DNA of 64,000 nucleotides. It comes from Bog-756 sp963703145 (GTDB taxonomy: Bacteria > Actinomycetota > Acidimicrobiia > Acidimicrobiales > RAAP-2). Numbering within the stretch: position 1 is the first letter of the stretch; every line of letters starts with the position of its first letter. The translations under genes were made by a program, and so were the position numbers. Location of the stretch: assembly GCA_963703145.1 (NCBI GenBank), contig OY969793.1:3224001-3288000 (forward strand), read 5' to 3'. Positions 18,099-27,181 of the stretch are shown here, one piece after another. The notes under the pieces are model-generated. The model saw only the letters and a program-made list of their open reading frames with translations. It made no database searches and had not been told where the DNA came from.

Positions 18099-19256
18099 AT
18101 GCGAGGGCGCACGACAATGCTGTGGGTGGCCGCGGCCCTGACCGTGGCAGTGACAACGGTGGTGGCATCACCGCCGGCACTGGCGGGCGGGTCCGGCCGA
18201 GACCACTCGACCACGGCGCTGTCCCGGGCCCTCCACCAGTTGGTGACGTTGCCAGGTGGACCCCCCGGGGCGATTGCGTTGGTCCAGACCGGTGGTCGAC
18301 TGCAGGTCACGACGGCCGGAGTGGGCGACGTGGCCACCGGCGATCCCATCGCCGTGGATGACACGGTCCGCATCGCCAGCGTGTCCAAGGCCTTCAGCGG
18401 GGCGGTCGCACTGTCCCTGGTGAGCCAGAAGCGGCTGAAGCTCACCGACACCATCGGGCAGCGCCTGCCCGGACTCCCGGTCGCCTGGCACGGGGTGACC
18501 CTGGCCCAACTGCTCAATCACACCGCCCGACTGCCGGACTACATCCACAGCCCGACGTTCATCGAGGACCTCACCGAGAATCCCCACATGGTCCTGACGC
18601 CGCTGCAGCTGCTGGGCTACGTGGCTACCGAGGGCCTGACGCCCGGCCGCGGCTACGACTACTCGGACTCGGACAACATCGTCATCGGCCTGATGGTCGA
18701 GGCGGTGACGGGGCACCCCTACGAGCAGGCACTGGCCGATCAGGTGACCTCGCCCCTACACCTCACCAAGACCTCGCTCCCGGCCAACGCCGATCTGCCT
18801 GAACCGTATGTGCACGGCTATGACGTGACGCCGGGCAGCCCTCCACAGGACGTCAGCATGTTCCTCAATCCGGGACTGGCCTGGGCGTCGGGCGGGATGC
18901 TGTCGACGACGGCTGAGTTGAACACGTTCATGCGGGCCTATGTCAGCGGCACCTTCACCAACACCGCCACCCGGCAGAAGCAGCTCACCTTCATCGCCGG
19001 CAACTCAGGGCCGCCCGGGCCGGGGACCAACGCTGCCGGTCTGGGCATCTTCCGGTACCGAACGGCCTGTGGCACCGTGTACGGGCACACCGGGAACTTC
19101 CCCGGCTACACGATCTTCGCGGCTGCCACCATCGACGGGAAGCGATCCGCCGAGGTGATCGTGAACGAGCAGCTCAACGATAATCCGGTCACGCCCCCCT
19201 TCACCCTGCTCCGCCAGATCGACGGACTGGCGGTGTGTGCGGCCACCCGCTCGTGA
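18099..19256 (+). CDS. secreted beta-lactamase-fold serine hydrolase (DD-peptidase / class C type)
   Basis: 385 residues with a signal peptide of about 29 residues (TVVASPPALAG). Penicillin-binding-protein-like serine hydrolase; relatives are D-alanyl-D-alanine carboxypeptidases or esterases. The SxxK motif is SVSK (Ser94, Lys97). The second motif is YSD (Tyr188-Asp190) where R61-type enzymes have YSN. The third motif is HTG (His330-Gly332). HTARLPDY is the usual lid-region HTSGLPDY variant. Start ATG 18099 is chosen because it opens the signal peptide; the earlier in-frame start adds a Cys-rich stretch without signal character. It diverges from the small membrane protein gene, with 179 bp between starts. 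Confidence 0.85.
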   Translation: MRGRTTMLWVAAALTVAVTTVVASPPALAGGSGRDHSTTALSRALHQLVTLPGGPPGAIALVQTGGRLQVTTAGVGDVATGDPIAVDDTVRIASVSKAFSGAVALSLVSQKRLKLTDTIGQRLPGLPVAWHGVTLAQLLNHTARLPDYIHSPTFIEDLTENPHMVLTPLQLLGYVATEGLTPGRGYDYSDSDNIVIGLMVEAVTGHPYEQALADQVTSPLHLTKTSLPANADLPEPYVHGYDVTPGSPPQDVSMFLNPGLAWASGGMLSTTAELNTFMRAYVSGTFTNTATRQKQLTFIAGNSGPPGPGTNAAGLGIFRYRTACGTVYGHTGNFPGYTIFAAATIDGKRSAEVIVNEQLNDNPVTPPFTLLRQIDGLAVCAATRS

Positions 19257-19292
19257 GCGACAACCGGTAGTCAGACCTCCGCCACCCCACCC

Positions 19293-19703
19293 TCAAGGCG
19301 GAGGAGGAGCGTCCTCGGACTGCTGGTCGGGGACGGGCAGGACAAAGCCAAAGCCTCCGATGATGGTGCCCACCAGCAGGACGATCCCCATGGTCCGCAG
19401 GGGATGGCTGACCGTGAGGACCCCGCTGACCCCGGCCAGGGGCACCCCTACTCCGCCGATCCATGCCGTGAGGCGGAGGATCCGAGAGGCACCTGGGACA
19501 CGGGAGGCCGACGCCACGATACCGAGCACGAGTACAGGGCCGACGAAGGCGTGGGCCACATAGGCGACCGCTCCGGTCAGAGGCACCCATCGGCTGGGTC
19601 GCCCGGTGGGCACCGCCACCAAGGTGATCACGCCGAGGATCAACACCAGGGCAACCAGCGCCGCCAGCGCCGTGGCGAGGAGTCGGGCGAGGTGCTCAGG
19701 GAC
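19293..19703 (-). CDS. small four-helix membrane protein, start unresolved
   Basis: About 136 residues are supported by four hydrophobic segments: ALAALVALVLILGVITLVAV, WVPLTGAVAYVAHAFVGPVL, a segment around LTAWIGGVGVPLAGVSGVL, and MGIVLLVGTIIGGFGFVLPV. It ends DAPPPP. No family recognised. In this frame there is no ATG or GTG between 19700 and about 19830, where the divergent HAD gene begins. ATG in another frame (GATGGGGAGGCGG on the minus strand, near 19730) would serve if there is one more indel. The 5' end should be treated as unknown. Confidence 0.5.
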   Translation of the reverse strand, partial: VPEHLARLLATALAALVALVLILGVITLVAVPTGRPSRWVPLTGAVAYVAHAFVGPVLVLGIVASASRVPGASRILRLTAWIGGVGVPLAGVSGVLTVSHPLRTMGIVLLVGTIIGGFGFVLPVPDQQSEDAPPPP

Positions 19704-19830
19704 GGTATCGCCGGCAGCCGCCTCCCCATCGGGCGGCTGTCGTCGGCCGGGTTCACGACCGTGGTGGTCCGGCCAGGTGGCTTGGCTTAGCGTGAAGCAG
19801 TCCTGGCAGCGATGGAAAAGGAGGTCGCCG

Positions 19831-20463
19831 GTGATCCGGTCAGTGATGTTCGACTTCGGCGGGGTCATCAGCACGAGTCCCTTCGAGGCGTTCGAACGGT
19901 ACGAGCACACGCACGGACTTCCGGTCGGCCTGGTCCGGCGGATCAACTCCACCAATCCGGATGCCAATGCGTGGGCCCGGCTCGAGCGCGGTGAGGTCGA
20001 CTTCGCCACGTTCTGCGCCGAGTTCGACGACGAGGCGCGATCCTTGGGCTTCGAGGTGGATGCCGCCGAGATCATCGGGGCCCTCGCCGGTGAGCTGCGG
20101 CCCGAGATGGTGGCGGCGGTGCGGCACTGCTCGACGCGGTACAAGACGGCCTGCCTGACCGATAATTTCGTCTCCCTCGAGGAGGGCCTCCGACCGGAGC
20201 TCGCCGACGTGCTGGCCCTGTTCGACGCGGTGTTCGAGTCGAGCAAGCTCGGCGTGCGCAAGCCTGATCCGGCGTTCTACGCGCTCGCCTGTGAGGCATT
20301 GGGTGTCTCCCCGGACGAGGTGGTCTTCCTGGACGACCTCGGTATCAACTTGAAGCCGGCCCGGGCCATGGGCATGCGCACCATCAAGGTGTCGTCCCCC
20401 GAGGCCGCCCTGGCCGAGTTGTACGCCCTGGTCGGAGGGCCTGGGGAGCGAGACCGGGGCTAG
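19831..20463 (+). CDS. HAD-superfamily hydrolase (subfamily IA, soluble-epoxide-hydrolase N-domain type)
   Basis: 210 residues from GTG 19831, with AAAAGGAGG seven bases upstream. The four HAD motifs are FDFGGV (nucleophile Asp8; the second motif Asp is replaced by Gly10, as in the YihX/ACAD10 type), TDN (110-112), Lys144 in GVRKPD, and LDDLGIN (Asp168/169). The cap domain is helical, between residues 15 and 90. Probably a phosphatase for small phosphorylated metabolites. It begins a plus-strand series, and the next gene starts 37 bp later. Confidence 0.88.
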   Translation: MIRSVMFDFGGVISTSPFEAFERYEHTHGLPVGLVRRINSTNPDANAWARLERGEVDFATFCAEFDDEARSLGFEVDAAEIIGALAGELRPEMVAAVRHCSTRYKTACLTDNFVSLEEGLRPELADVLALFDAVFESSKLGVRKPDPAFYALACEALGVSPDEVVFLDDLGINLKPARAMGMRTIKVSSPEAALAELYALVGGPGERDRG

Positions 20464-20499
20464 GGCCAGCGGAGAGGTCCCGCCGGTAGCGTTGCGGGC

Positions 20500-20988
20500 A
20501 TGGATGACCCATTCGCTCCGCCGCCCGACCATCCATGGAACCGGGTGTCTCCTCGGCTGGCCCGCATGCGGCGCACCGTCCTGGTCGTCGTAGGACTGCC
20601 GGTGGTGGGCCTGGTGGCTTGGGCCTGTGGCACGGCCTCGGTGACGATCGGGGCAGTCGTCGGGGCCGCCGGTGTCGTCCTGCTGGCGTCCGGCTGGGTA
20701 TCGATCGGTCGGAACCTGCGGTCCTGGGGGTACGTGGAGCGGGCCGACGACCTGGTGGTCACCCATGGAGCCCTGTTCAGGACCCTGTGCGTGGTGCCCT
20801 ACGGGCGGATGCAACTGGTGGACGTCGAGGCCGGTCCCATCGAGCGCTCCTTCGGCCTGGTCCGGATCAAATTGCACACCGCGGCTGCCACCACGGACGC
20901 CAAGGTCTGCGGCCTCACCCCCGAGGTAGCGGCCCAGCTGCGGGACCGGCTCACCGAGCTCGGTGAGGCCCATGCCAGCGGCCTCTGA
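20500..20988 (+). CDS. bacterial PH-domain membrane protein, YdbS-like
   Basis: 162 residues. Two hydrophobic segments (about 28-47 and 50-68) are followed by a single bacterial pleckstrin-homology domain of the bPH_2/DUF304 type, recognisable by LVVTHGALFRTLCVVPYGRMQLVDVEAGPIERSFGLVRIKL written in parts as VVTHGALFR, VPYGRMQLVDVE and SFGLVRIKL. This is the standard YdbS layout. It is paired with the multi-domain YdbT gene; their ends overlap by about 17 bp (20972-20988), so translation is coupled. The role of YdbS/YdbT is poorly defined; in Bacillus they confer resistance to antimicrobial compounds. Confidence 0.85.
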   Translation: MDDPFAPPPDHPWNRVSPRLARMRRTVLVVVGLPVVGLVAWACGTASVTIGAVVGAAGVVLLASGWVSIGRNLRSWGYVERADDLVVTHGALFRTLCVVPYGRMQLVDVEAGPIERSFGLVRIKLHTAAATTDAKVCGLTPEVAAQLRDRLTELGEAHASGL

Positions 20989-22394
20989 GCCCCTGGATGC
21001 CGCCGGACCGGGGCTAGCGGGTTCGGGCTCGGAAGGTCCCGGACACGGCGAGGCGGGCCGCCCCGAGCCAGCCGACGAGACATTCCGGCTGCACCCGCTC
21101 ACCCCGCTGGCCCTGGGTGGTCGGATCCTGGGCCTACTCGTGGTCTTCGCCCTGTTCAGCCTGGCCGGCCAGAAGGCCGGCGACGGCAGTGGCGGCCCCA
21201 ACGTGGGAGCACTCGCCATCTATGCGGCATTGGCCGTGCTGTTGGTGCTGCGCGGCCTCGTCACGGTCCTCGTGACCCGCTACCACCTGCGGGGTGGCGA
21301 GTTGCGGATCGACAGCGGCCTGCTCCAGAAGCGGTCGAAGCGGGTGCGCCTCAACCGGGTCCAGAGTGTGGATGTGCTCGAGCCGTTCGCCGCCCGGATC
21401 TTCGGACTGGCCGAACTGCGGGTCACCACGGCGGGTACCGAGCGCTCAGCCGTGCGGCTCCGCTACCTGGCCCTCCCAGTGGCCCGACAACTCGCGCGCC
21501 GACCTGCTCAGCCGCTCCGGCGGGGGGAGTGAGCAGCGTGCGCCCGAGGCTCCCGAGCGCCCGGTGGTGGCGGTGCCCCACGGGTTGTTGGTGCGCGCCG
21601 TGCTCCTCGAGATGATCTCGTGGCGGTTGATCTTTCTCCTCATCGGACCGATCCTGACCGTGGCGGGGCAGCGGAACGACCACCGCGCCACCTCGGGGAT
21701 CGGGATCCTCCTTATCGTGTGGTTCGTCATCCTGATTCTCCATGCCATCTGGCGCCGGGTCACCACGCTGTGGGATTTCACCGTCTCGGAATCGCCCGAT
21801 GGCCTCCGGATCCGCCATGGACTGCTGTCGACCAGCCGCCAGACAGTCCCCCCCGGCCGCATCCAGGCCATCCTGATCCATCAGCCGGTGTCGTGGCGGC
21901 TGTTCGGCTGGGCCCAGATCCGCATGAATGTGGCGGGCTATGCCGGCAATGCCAACGCCCGGTCGACCATGCTGTTGCCCGTCACCGACGAGGCCTATGC
22001 CACCGCCCTGGTCGGTTGGCTGTTCGGGGGCATCGACCTCGGCGCCATCCCGCTCGAGCGGCCCCCGCGGCGGGCCTCCCTTCGGGCCCCACTGTGGTGG
22101 CGCCGCCAGCTGGTGGGCTCAGACGAGCACGTCTTCGTGGCCAGACACGGGCTCCTCTCCCGCACGATGGACATCGTCCCCCACGAGCGGACTCAGAGCG
22201 TCCGGCTGAGGTCGGGCCCGATACAGCGCGCCCTCGGCCTGGCCACCGTGCACCTCGACTCCACCCGGGGCCCGGTGAAGACACGTGGGGCCAACCGCGA
22301 CGCGCTGACCGCCCGGGCCATGGTGGACCGTCAGGTGGAACGGGCCCGGCAGGCCCGGTTGCGCCACTGGGAGCCGACGGCGCCGCCACGGTGA
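20972..22394 (+). CDS. bacterial PH-domain membrane protein, YdbT-like; single frameshift
   Basis: About 473 residues after joining two frames. The first part has a low-complexity N-terminus, two membrane segments and the first bPH_2 domain (LRGGELRIDSGLL, VRLNRVQSVDVLEP). The frame is lost near 21485-21500: the sequence GTGGCCCGACAACTCGCGCG needs one base removed to read on into RADLLSRSGGG. The second part has two more membrane segments (WRLIFLLIGPILTVAG, LLIVWFVILILHAI) and two further bPH_2 domains (VPPGRIQAILIHQP, VPHERTQSVRLRSG). The total length and three-domain plan match YdbT. As written it would end at 21532. Confidence 0.8.
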
Positions 22395-22449
22395 ACGGAC
22401 TAGACAGGCACCGACGTGTGGCGGTGTCGCCCACAGGTGAGGAGTCGCC

Positions 22450-23217
22450 ATGGCCGAGTATCCGAAGATGATCACCCGGCTCAACCACATCGAACCCGTG
22501 CCGCGCCGCATCCGGGCGTTCCTCGGAGCCGAGCCGGTGGTCGACACGACCGAGGCCCACTACGTGTGGGAGTGGGCCAACTATCCGCAGTTCTACCTGC
22601 CGAGCCGCGACGTCCGTGAGGAGCTGCTGGTGAGTGACGGCCGCACAGAGGATTCGCCGCGCGGCACGTCCCTGCTCTACGGGTGGGCGGCAGCTCCAGA
22701 CCCGGCCCCGACGGTGGCCCGCCTGCTGGTGGAGCCCGTGCGTCCCGAGCTGGCCGACACGTTCCGGTTCGAGTGGGACTCGCTAGACCGGTGGTTCGAG
22801 GAGGACGAGGAGGTGTTCGTCCATCCCCGCAATCCCTATTCGCGGGTCGATGCCCTGCGCTCTACCCGATCGGTGCGGATCGAGCTGGAAGGCATCGTGC
22901 TGGCCGACTCCTCGTCGCCGGTCATGGTGTTCGAGACCGGGCTGCCGACCCGGTACTACCTCAACCGGACCGAGGTGGACTTCGCCCACCTGGTGCCGAC
23001 ATCCACGGTGACCCGGTGCCCGTACAAGGGCACGACCACGGGGTACTGGTCGGTGCAGGTCAACGGCACCACTCATGACGATCTCGCCTGGAGCTACGAC
23101 TTCCCGACCCGCCAGCTTCTGCCCATCGCCGGGCTGATCTCCTTCTACAACGAGCAGGTCGACGTGTTTGTCGACGGGGTGCTGGCCGAGCGCCCCCGGA
23201 CCCACTTGTTCGACTGA
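22450..23217 (+). CDS. DUF427 double-domain protein
   Basis: 255 residues containing two DUF427 (NTP_transf_9-like beta-fold) units. The first is recognised by VPRRIRAFLGAEPVVDT and VWEWANYPQFYLP; the second by TRSVRIELEGIVLADSSSP, VFETGLPTRYYL and CPYKGTTTGYWSVQV. DUF427 proteins are small cytosolic beta proteins of unknown biochemical role that are abundant in actinobacteria. ATG 22450 follows GAGGAGTCGCC. It is 55 bp from ydbT and 102 bp before the cupin gene on the same strand. Confidence 0.85.
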   Translation: MAEYPKMITRLNHIEPVPRRIRAFLGAEPVVDTTEAHYVWEWANYPQFYLPSRDVREELLVSDGRTEDSPRGTSLLYGWAAAPDPAPTVARLLVEPVRPELADTFRFEWDSLDRWFEEDEEVFVHPRNPYSRVDALRSTRSVRIELEGIVLADSSSPVMVFETGLPTRYYLNRTEVDFAHLVPTSTVTRCPYKGTTTGYWSVQVNGTTHDDLAWSYDFPTRQLLPIAGLISFYNEQVDVFVDGVLAERPRTHLFD

Positions 23218-23319
23218 CACCGGCCATGCCGACGGGATCGAGCCGAGCGGTGCGGACCGGTCGGCCTCTACTGTGGAGCGCAGGTATCGGGACACGCCCA
23301 CGACCGGGAGGGAGCCACC

Positions 23320-24306
23320 ATGACCACCATCGCAGGCAAGCCCGACGTTGCCGGCGCCCGCGGGGACACCCGGGCACCGGACTGGACTGGTGACGCCCGG
23401 TACTTCGAGTACTCGTCCGCTGCCGACCCGATCGGATCGGGGCACACCTGCCCCGTCCCCATCACGGCGTTCCCCCGCTCGCTCTACGTCGACGGACCGT
23501 CCCGGGTGGTGCCGCTGGACCTCGCCGGGGAGTTGGGGATCACCGCCGGCCCTGCCACCAGTCCGGCGCTACTGGCCAGCTTTGTGCGGATCACGGCCGG
23601 CGATGTGGTCACCACCGACGTCAACGCCACCTCGCAGCTGGTCTACGTCATCGAAGGCAGCGGCCGGACCACCCTGGCCGACGGCCGGACGGTCCCGTGG
23701 GAGGCGGGGGACTTCCTCACCCTCCCGGCCGGTGGGTCCACCGCTGGAGGGGTTGGCCACGCCGCCGACGAGGCGGCCGCCCTCTACTGGGTCCACGACG
23801 GCCCCCTGCTCGCCCATCTTGGGGTGCGGGCCACCGAGCCCCGGTTCGCCGTCACCCGCTATCCGAAGGCCGAGGCCCTGGCCCAGTTGGAGAGCATCGC
23901 CGCCGCGCCGGACGCCGGCGCCAAGAACCGGGTCAGCGTCCTGTTGGCCAACGCCAACCAGGTCCAGACCCTGACCATCACCCATGTGCTGTGGGCCATG
24001 TTCGGTCTGCTGCCCGCCGGCCAGGTGCAGCGGCCCCACCGCCATCAGTCGGTGGCGCTCGACCTCATCGTGGACTGCGAACCGGGCTGTCACACGCTGC
24101 TCGGCACCGGTGTCGACGGACAGGGGACCATCGTCGATCCCATCAGGGTGGACTGGGAGCCGGGCGGGGCGTTCGTCACGCCACCGGGGATGTGGCACGC
24201 CCATGTGAACACCTCGGGTGCACCGGCCCACCTCGTCCCCATCCAGGATGCCGGCCTGCAAACCTACCTGCGGAGCCTGGACATCCGCTTCACCGGTCCG
24301 GGCTGA
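23320..24306 (+). CDS. bicupin protein, gentisate-dioxygenase-like fold
   Basis: 328 residues with two cupin domains. The N-terminal cupin has TSQLVYVIEGSGRTTL and WEAGDFLTLPAGG but few His residues. The C-terminal cupin carries the metal-ligand pattern RPHRHQSVALDLIVD (two His) and PPGMWHAHVNTSG (one or two more His). Gentisate 1,2-dioxygenases normally bind iron in the N-terminal cupin, so the reaction here is uncertain; an oxygenase or isomerase on a small acid is possible. ATG 23320 has GGGAGGGAGCCACC upstream, a strong site. Confidence 0.75.
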   Translation: MTTIAGKPDVAGARGDTRAPDWTGDARYFEYSSAADPIGSGHTCPVPITAFPRSLYVDGPSRVVPLDLAGELGITAGPATSPALLASFVRITAGDVVTTDVNATSQLVYVIEGSGRTTLADGRTVPWEAGDFLTLPAGGSTAGGVGHAADEAAALYWVHDGPLLAHLGVRATEPRFAVTRYPKAEALAQLESIAAAPDAGAKNRVSVLLANANQVQTLTITHVLWAMFGLLPAGQVQRPHRHQSVALDLIVDCEPGCHTLLGTGVDGQGTIVDPIRVDWEPGGAFVTPPGMWHAHVNTSGAPAHLVPIQDAGLQTYLRSLDIRFTGPG

Positions 24307-24360
24307 GCCGGCGTCGGCCCACGTGGCTAGACACCGATCCGGTCTGTCATGCTGGCCGGC

Positions 24361-24855
24361 ATGTTCGACGATCTGATCGCGGCCAATGAGCGCTATGTGC
24401 GTGAGTTCACCCTCGCCGGCATACCGGCCCGGGCCGCCAAGGAGTTCGCCCTCGTGACGTGCATGGACAGCCGGATCGAGCCGCTGGCCATGCTGGGCCT
24501 CGTGCCGGGCGATGCCAAGATCCTGCGCAACGCTGGAGCCCGGGTCACCCCGGACGTGCTGCGGTCCCTCATCCTCGCCACCAATTTCCTTGGTGTGAAC
24601 CGGATCGCCATCATGCAGCACACGACATGCGCCCTGGCCGACCGCAGCGACGCAGACGTACGGGCGGAACTGCCACCAGGCTCCGAGCCGGAGGCCTCGG
24701 GCTGGGAGTTCTTGTGCATGCCCGATCCGGACAGCGCCCTGCATGAGGACGTCGAAGCCGTCCGAGCCTGCGGACTGCTTCCACCCGGGGTACGGGTCGA
24801 GGGGTGGCGGTACCGGGTCGAGACCGGAGGGATCGACCGGCTGATCACCTCCTGA
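24361..24855 (+). CDS. beta-class carbonic anhydrase
   Basis: 164 residues. Interconverts CO2 and bicarbonate. Zinc ligands Cys34, His87 and Cys90 and the dyad Asp36-Arg38 occur in VTCMDSRIE and MQHTTC. KILRNAGARVTPDVLRSL is the conserved segment of short mycobacterial-type enzymes (Rv1284-like). ATG 24361 begins MFDDLIAANERYV, aligning with family N-termini; another in-frame ATG lies 12 bases upstream and neither has a clear ribosome site. It is followed by ctaG. Confidence 0.92.
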   Translation: MFDDLIAANERYVREFTLAGIPARAAKEFALVTCMDSRIEPLAMLGLVPGDAKILRNAGARVTPDVLRSLILATNFLGVNRIAIMQHTTCALADRSDADVRAELPPGSEPEASGWEFLCMPDPDSALHEDVEAVRACGLLPPGVRVEGWRYRVETGGIDRLITS

Positions 24856-24939
24856 CCGGGGACGGGCTCGCCCTCGGCCCTGGCCGGGCTCCGAATGGGA
24901 GAAGCCAGCCCGGCTCGGTACGCTGGGGGTGTGCCGCAG

Positions 24940-25881
24940 ATGCACGGGATGCCGTCCATGTCACGGGTGCCCTTCGGCGCCCACAATGTCCTGACCCGCT
25001 GGGAGTTCAGCCCCTTCGCCCTCATGGTGCTGGTGGTCGTGGTGACGGCCGCCGTGTGGTACCTGCGCGCCGAGTGGGCGGTGGGTGTCCGCGGCCGCCG
25101 GTGGAGCCGGAAGCGGACCGTCGCGTTCATGGCCGGACTGGTGGCTCTCGACGCCGCCCTGCAGTCACCGGTCGCCACGTTCACCAATGACTACTTCCAG
25201 GCCCACGTGGTCCAGCACCTCTTGTTGATGGTGATCGCGCCGCCCCTGCTGGCCATGGGTGCGCCGATGACCCTGGCCCTCCAGACATCCAGCCGGCGCA
25301 CCAAGGTGTCCCTGCTGCGGATCCTCAACTCACGGGTATTTCGGGCCGTCTCACACCCGGCCCCGGTCTGGATCCTCTACTACTTCTCCATGTTCGCGTT
25401 CTTCCTGACATTCGCCCTCAACTTCGCCATGCTCCACATGTGGGTGATGGACCTGGTCAACGTGGCCTTCTTCCTCGTCTCGACGCTGTTCTGGTGGCCG
25501 ATCATCGCCGTCGACCCCATCCCGCACTGGCAGATGGGCCATGGGGCCCGACTGACCAGCCTCTTGATCGGGGTCCCGCTGGAGTCGTTCCTGGCCCTGG
25601 CCATCTTGAGCCAGACCCGTCCGGTGGCCTCGATGTACACGCTGGGCAGCACCCACTCGGGGGCGGCGATCCTGTGGATCGGCGCCGAGCTGTTCACCCT
25701 GTTGGCCCTGATCCCGGTGTTCCTCCAGTGGGTGCGCTTCGAGGAGCGCAAGGCGGCCCGCTACGACGCCCGGGAGGACGCCGAGCTGGCGGCCAAGCGG
25801 CCGCCGGAGTCAGACTCGGCGGGACGGACGCCTGAGACCCGGTACCCGACCGGTGGTCAGGAGGCCGGGGCGAAGGTGTAG
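24940..25881 (+). CDS. ctaG: cytochrome c oxidase assembly factor CtaG (caa3-type) family
   Basis: 313 residues with about seven membrane helices. The family signatures are FTNDYFQAHVVQHLLLMVIA (His-containing helix), PPLLAMGAPMTL, a cluster of aromatic helices around HMWVMDLVNVAFF, and DPIPHWQMGHGARL. It assists copper delivery or assembly of caa3-type cytochrome oxidase at the membrane. The hydrophilic tail is charged and cytoplasmic. ATG 24940 is preferred because GGGGGTG lies about nine bases upstream; GTG 24931 would leave almost no spacing. Its 3' end overlaps the convergent HTH gene by 25 bp. Confidence 0.88.
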   Translation: MHGMPSMSRVPFGAHNVLTRWEFSPFALMVLVVVVTAAVWYLRAEWAVGVRGRRWSRKRTVAFMAGLVALDAALQSPVATFTNDYFQAHVVQHLLLMVIAPPLLAMGAPMTLALQTSSRRTKVSLLRILNSRVFRAVSHPAPVWILYYFSMFAFFLTFALNFAMLHMWVMDLVNVAFFLVSTLFWWPIIAVDPIPHWQMGHGARLTSLLIGVPLESFLALAILSQTRPVASMYTLGSTHSGAAILWIGAELFTLLALIPVFLQWVRFEERKAARYDAREDAELAAKRPPESDSAGRTPETRYPTGGQEAGAKV

Positions 25882-26948
25882 GTGAACGGGGTGGTGTGGG
25901 GCGTGTCCAGGAACACGGTCCGTCTGTTCACGACGACGGCCACCACCACGGCAGTGTTGCCCACCTCCACGGTCATGGTGCCGTTGGCGGGGAAGGACAC
26001 GATCTTGCCGGCCGGCTGGACGCCTTCGATCAGGGGCACCGACGAGGCCGAGCTCGTGACCTGTACCCAACACCGGTCCGAGGTGGTCAGGGCCACGGCG
26101 AAGTGGCTGGCCGACACGGTGTAGGACGCACTCCCACCGGCCGTCGCCCCCGCCACCACGACCGCCTTAGCGTGGCCGGACGTCCCGCCCGCCGAAGACC
26201 CCGAGGAGCCCGACGCGGTCGTGCCGCCGTGCTGGGACACCTTCAGGATGTGGGCCTGGGCCAGCCAGGTCGGCTTGGACACGTAGATGGCCAGGCCGGC
26301 GATCACCACCGCCACCAGGCCGGCCGCCACCCAGGTCATGGCCTTGAGGAGTGCGGGGGCCCGCAGGCGCCGGCGGGCCTTGGCCACCGCCTTCCGGCTC
26401 TGCTTGAGGTCCTGGCGCGGCACCACCGGGAACGTGCCGGTCGGCGGTCCGGTGGCCACCCCATAGCCGTAGGCGCCCGAACCGGTCGGCGGTCCGCTGG
26501 ATCCGCCGCCGACTTTGGGGACCTCACCGGTCTGGGTGAACGCCCGCAGATGGTCCGGGCCACCTGTTACGGCGGTGACGACGGTGGGCATGCCCGACGA
26601 GCCGGGGTCGGGATTGGCCGGCGGTGCCGGCTTGGCCGCCGCCGGCAGGGCTGACCAGGCGTCGATCATGCGAAGAGCCAGGGCGTCCCCGTCGAGCCCG
26701 AGGAAAAAGGCGTAGCGTCGGAGGGTGGACAGGGCCATGGCCTGGTCCGGCAGACCGGCCATATTGCCGTTCTCCAGCGCCTCGACCTCGGTGATGGGGC
26801 GGCCCAACCGGTCGTGCACGACGAGCAGGTCCAGACCGCGACCCTCCCTCGTGTCTCGCAGAAGGCGTCCGATTTCCTCGGCAGAGGAGGCCGTATCTTC
26901 CTCTTCGTCGTCGCGTCGGCGTGTGGTTCCGCCGCGTGGCCGGATCAC
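25857..26948 (-). CDS. RodZ-like helix-turn-helix membrane protein with DUF4115-type C-terminus
   Basis: 363 residues from GTG 26948 (AGGAG six bases upstream). An N-terminal Cro/CI-type HTH (EEIGRLLRDTREGRGLDLLVV, then TEVEALENGN and STLRRYAFFLGLD) is followed by a Pro/Gly-rich linker, a basic stretch KARRRLRAPALL and one transmembrane helix (AAGLVAVVIAGLAIYV). An extracytoplasmic beta domain follows with SDRCWVQVTSSASSVPLIEG and GNTAVVVAVVVNRRTVFL, the DUF4115 pattern of RodZ. Such proteins link the cell-shape or division machinery to the membrane. It converges on ctaG. Confidence 0.82.
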   Translation of the reverse strand: MIRPRGGTTRRRDDEEEDTASSAEEIGRLLRDTREGRGLDLLVVHDRLGRPITEVEALENGNMAGLPDQAMALSTLRRYAFFLGLDGDALALRMIDAWSALPAAAKPAPPANPDPGSSGMPTVVTAVTGGPDHLRAFTQTGEVPKVGGGSSGPPTGSGAYGYGVATGPPTGTFPVVPRQDLKQSRKAVAKARRRLRAPALLKAMTWVAAGLVAVVIAGLAIYVSKPTWLAQAHILKVSQHGGTTASGSSGSSAGGTSGHAKAVVVAGATAGGSASYTVSASHFAVALTTSDRCWVQVTSSASSVPLIEGVQPAGKIVSFPANGTMTVEVGNTAVVVAVVVNRRTVFLDTPHTTPFTYTFAPAS

Positions 26949-27089
26949 GTGGTGTCTCCTGACTACTCCCAGGCTGTAAGCGTACCTGCTCACTGGCATT
27001 GATCGTCGCGAGCCGGCCTCGACTGAAGGGGTTGTGGGCCACGCATTGCTCCTGGCGACCGCTCCGGGGACCCAAGAGGCAACGGAATG

Positions 27090-27118
27090 TTGCGCGCGCA
27101 ACTAGTGTTGGTATGACA
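27090..27118 (+). promoter_or_regulatory. 14-bp palindrome and candidate promoter upstream of pirin
   Basis: GTTGCGCGCGCAAC (27090-27103) is a perfect palindrome, 79 bp before the pirin start. TTGCGC inside it, followed after 16 bases by TATGAC (27113-27118), could be the promoter, so a repressor bound to the palindrome would cover the -35 region. Confidence 0.35.
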
Positions 27119-27181
27119 AAGGGATGTCGCAGGGCCATGATGGGCGGAGCGACCACCTGAGAGGCGCAACGGAGGTTGGCC

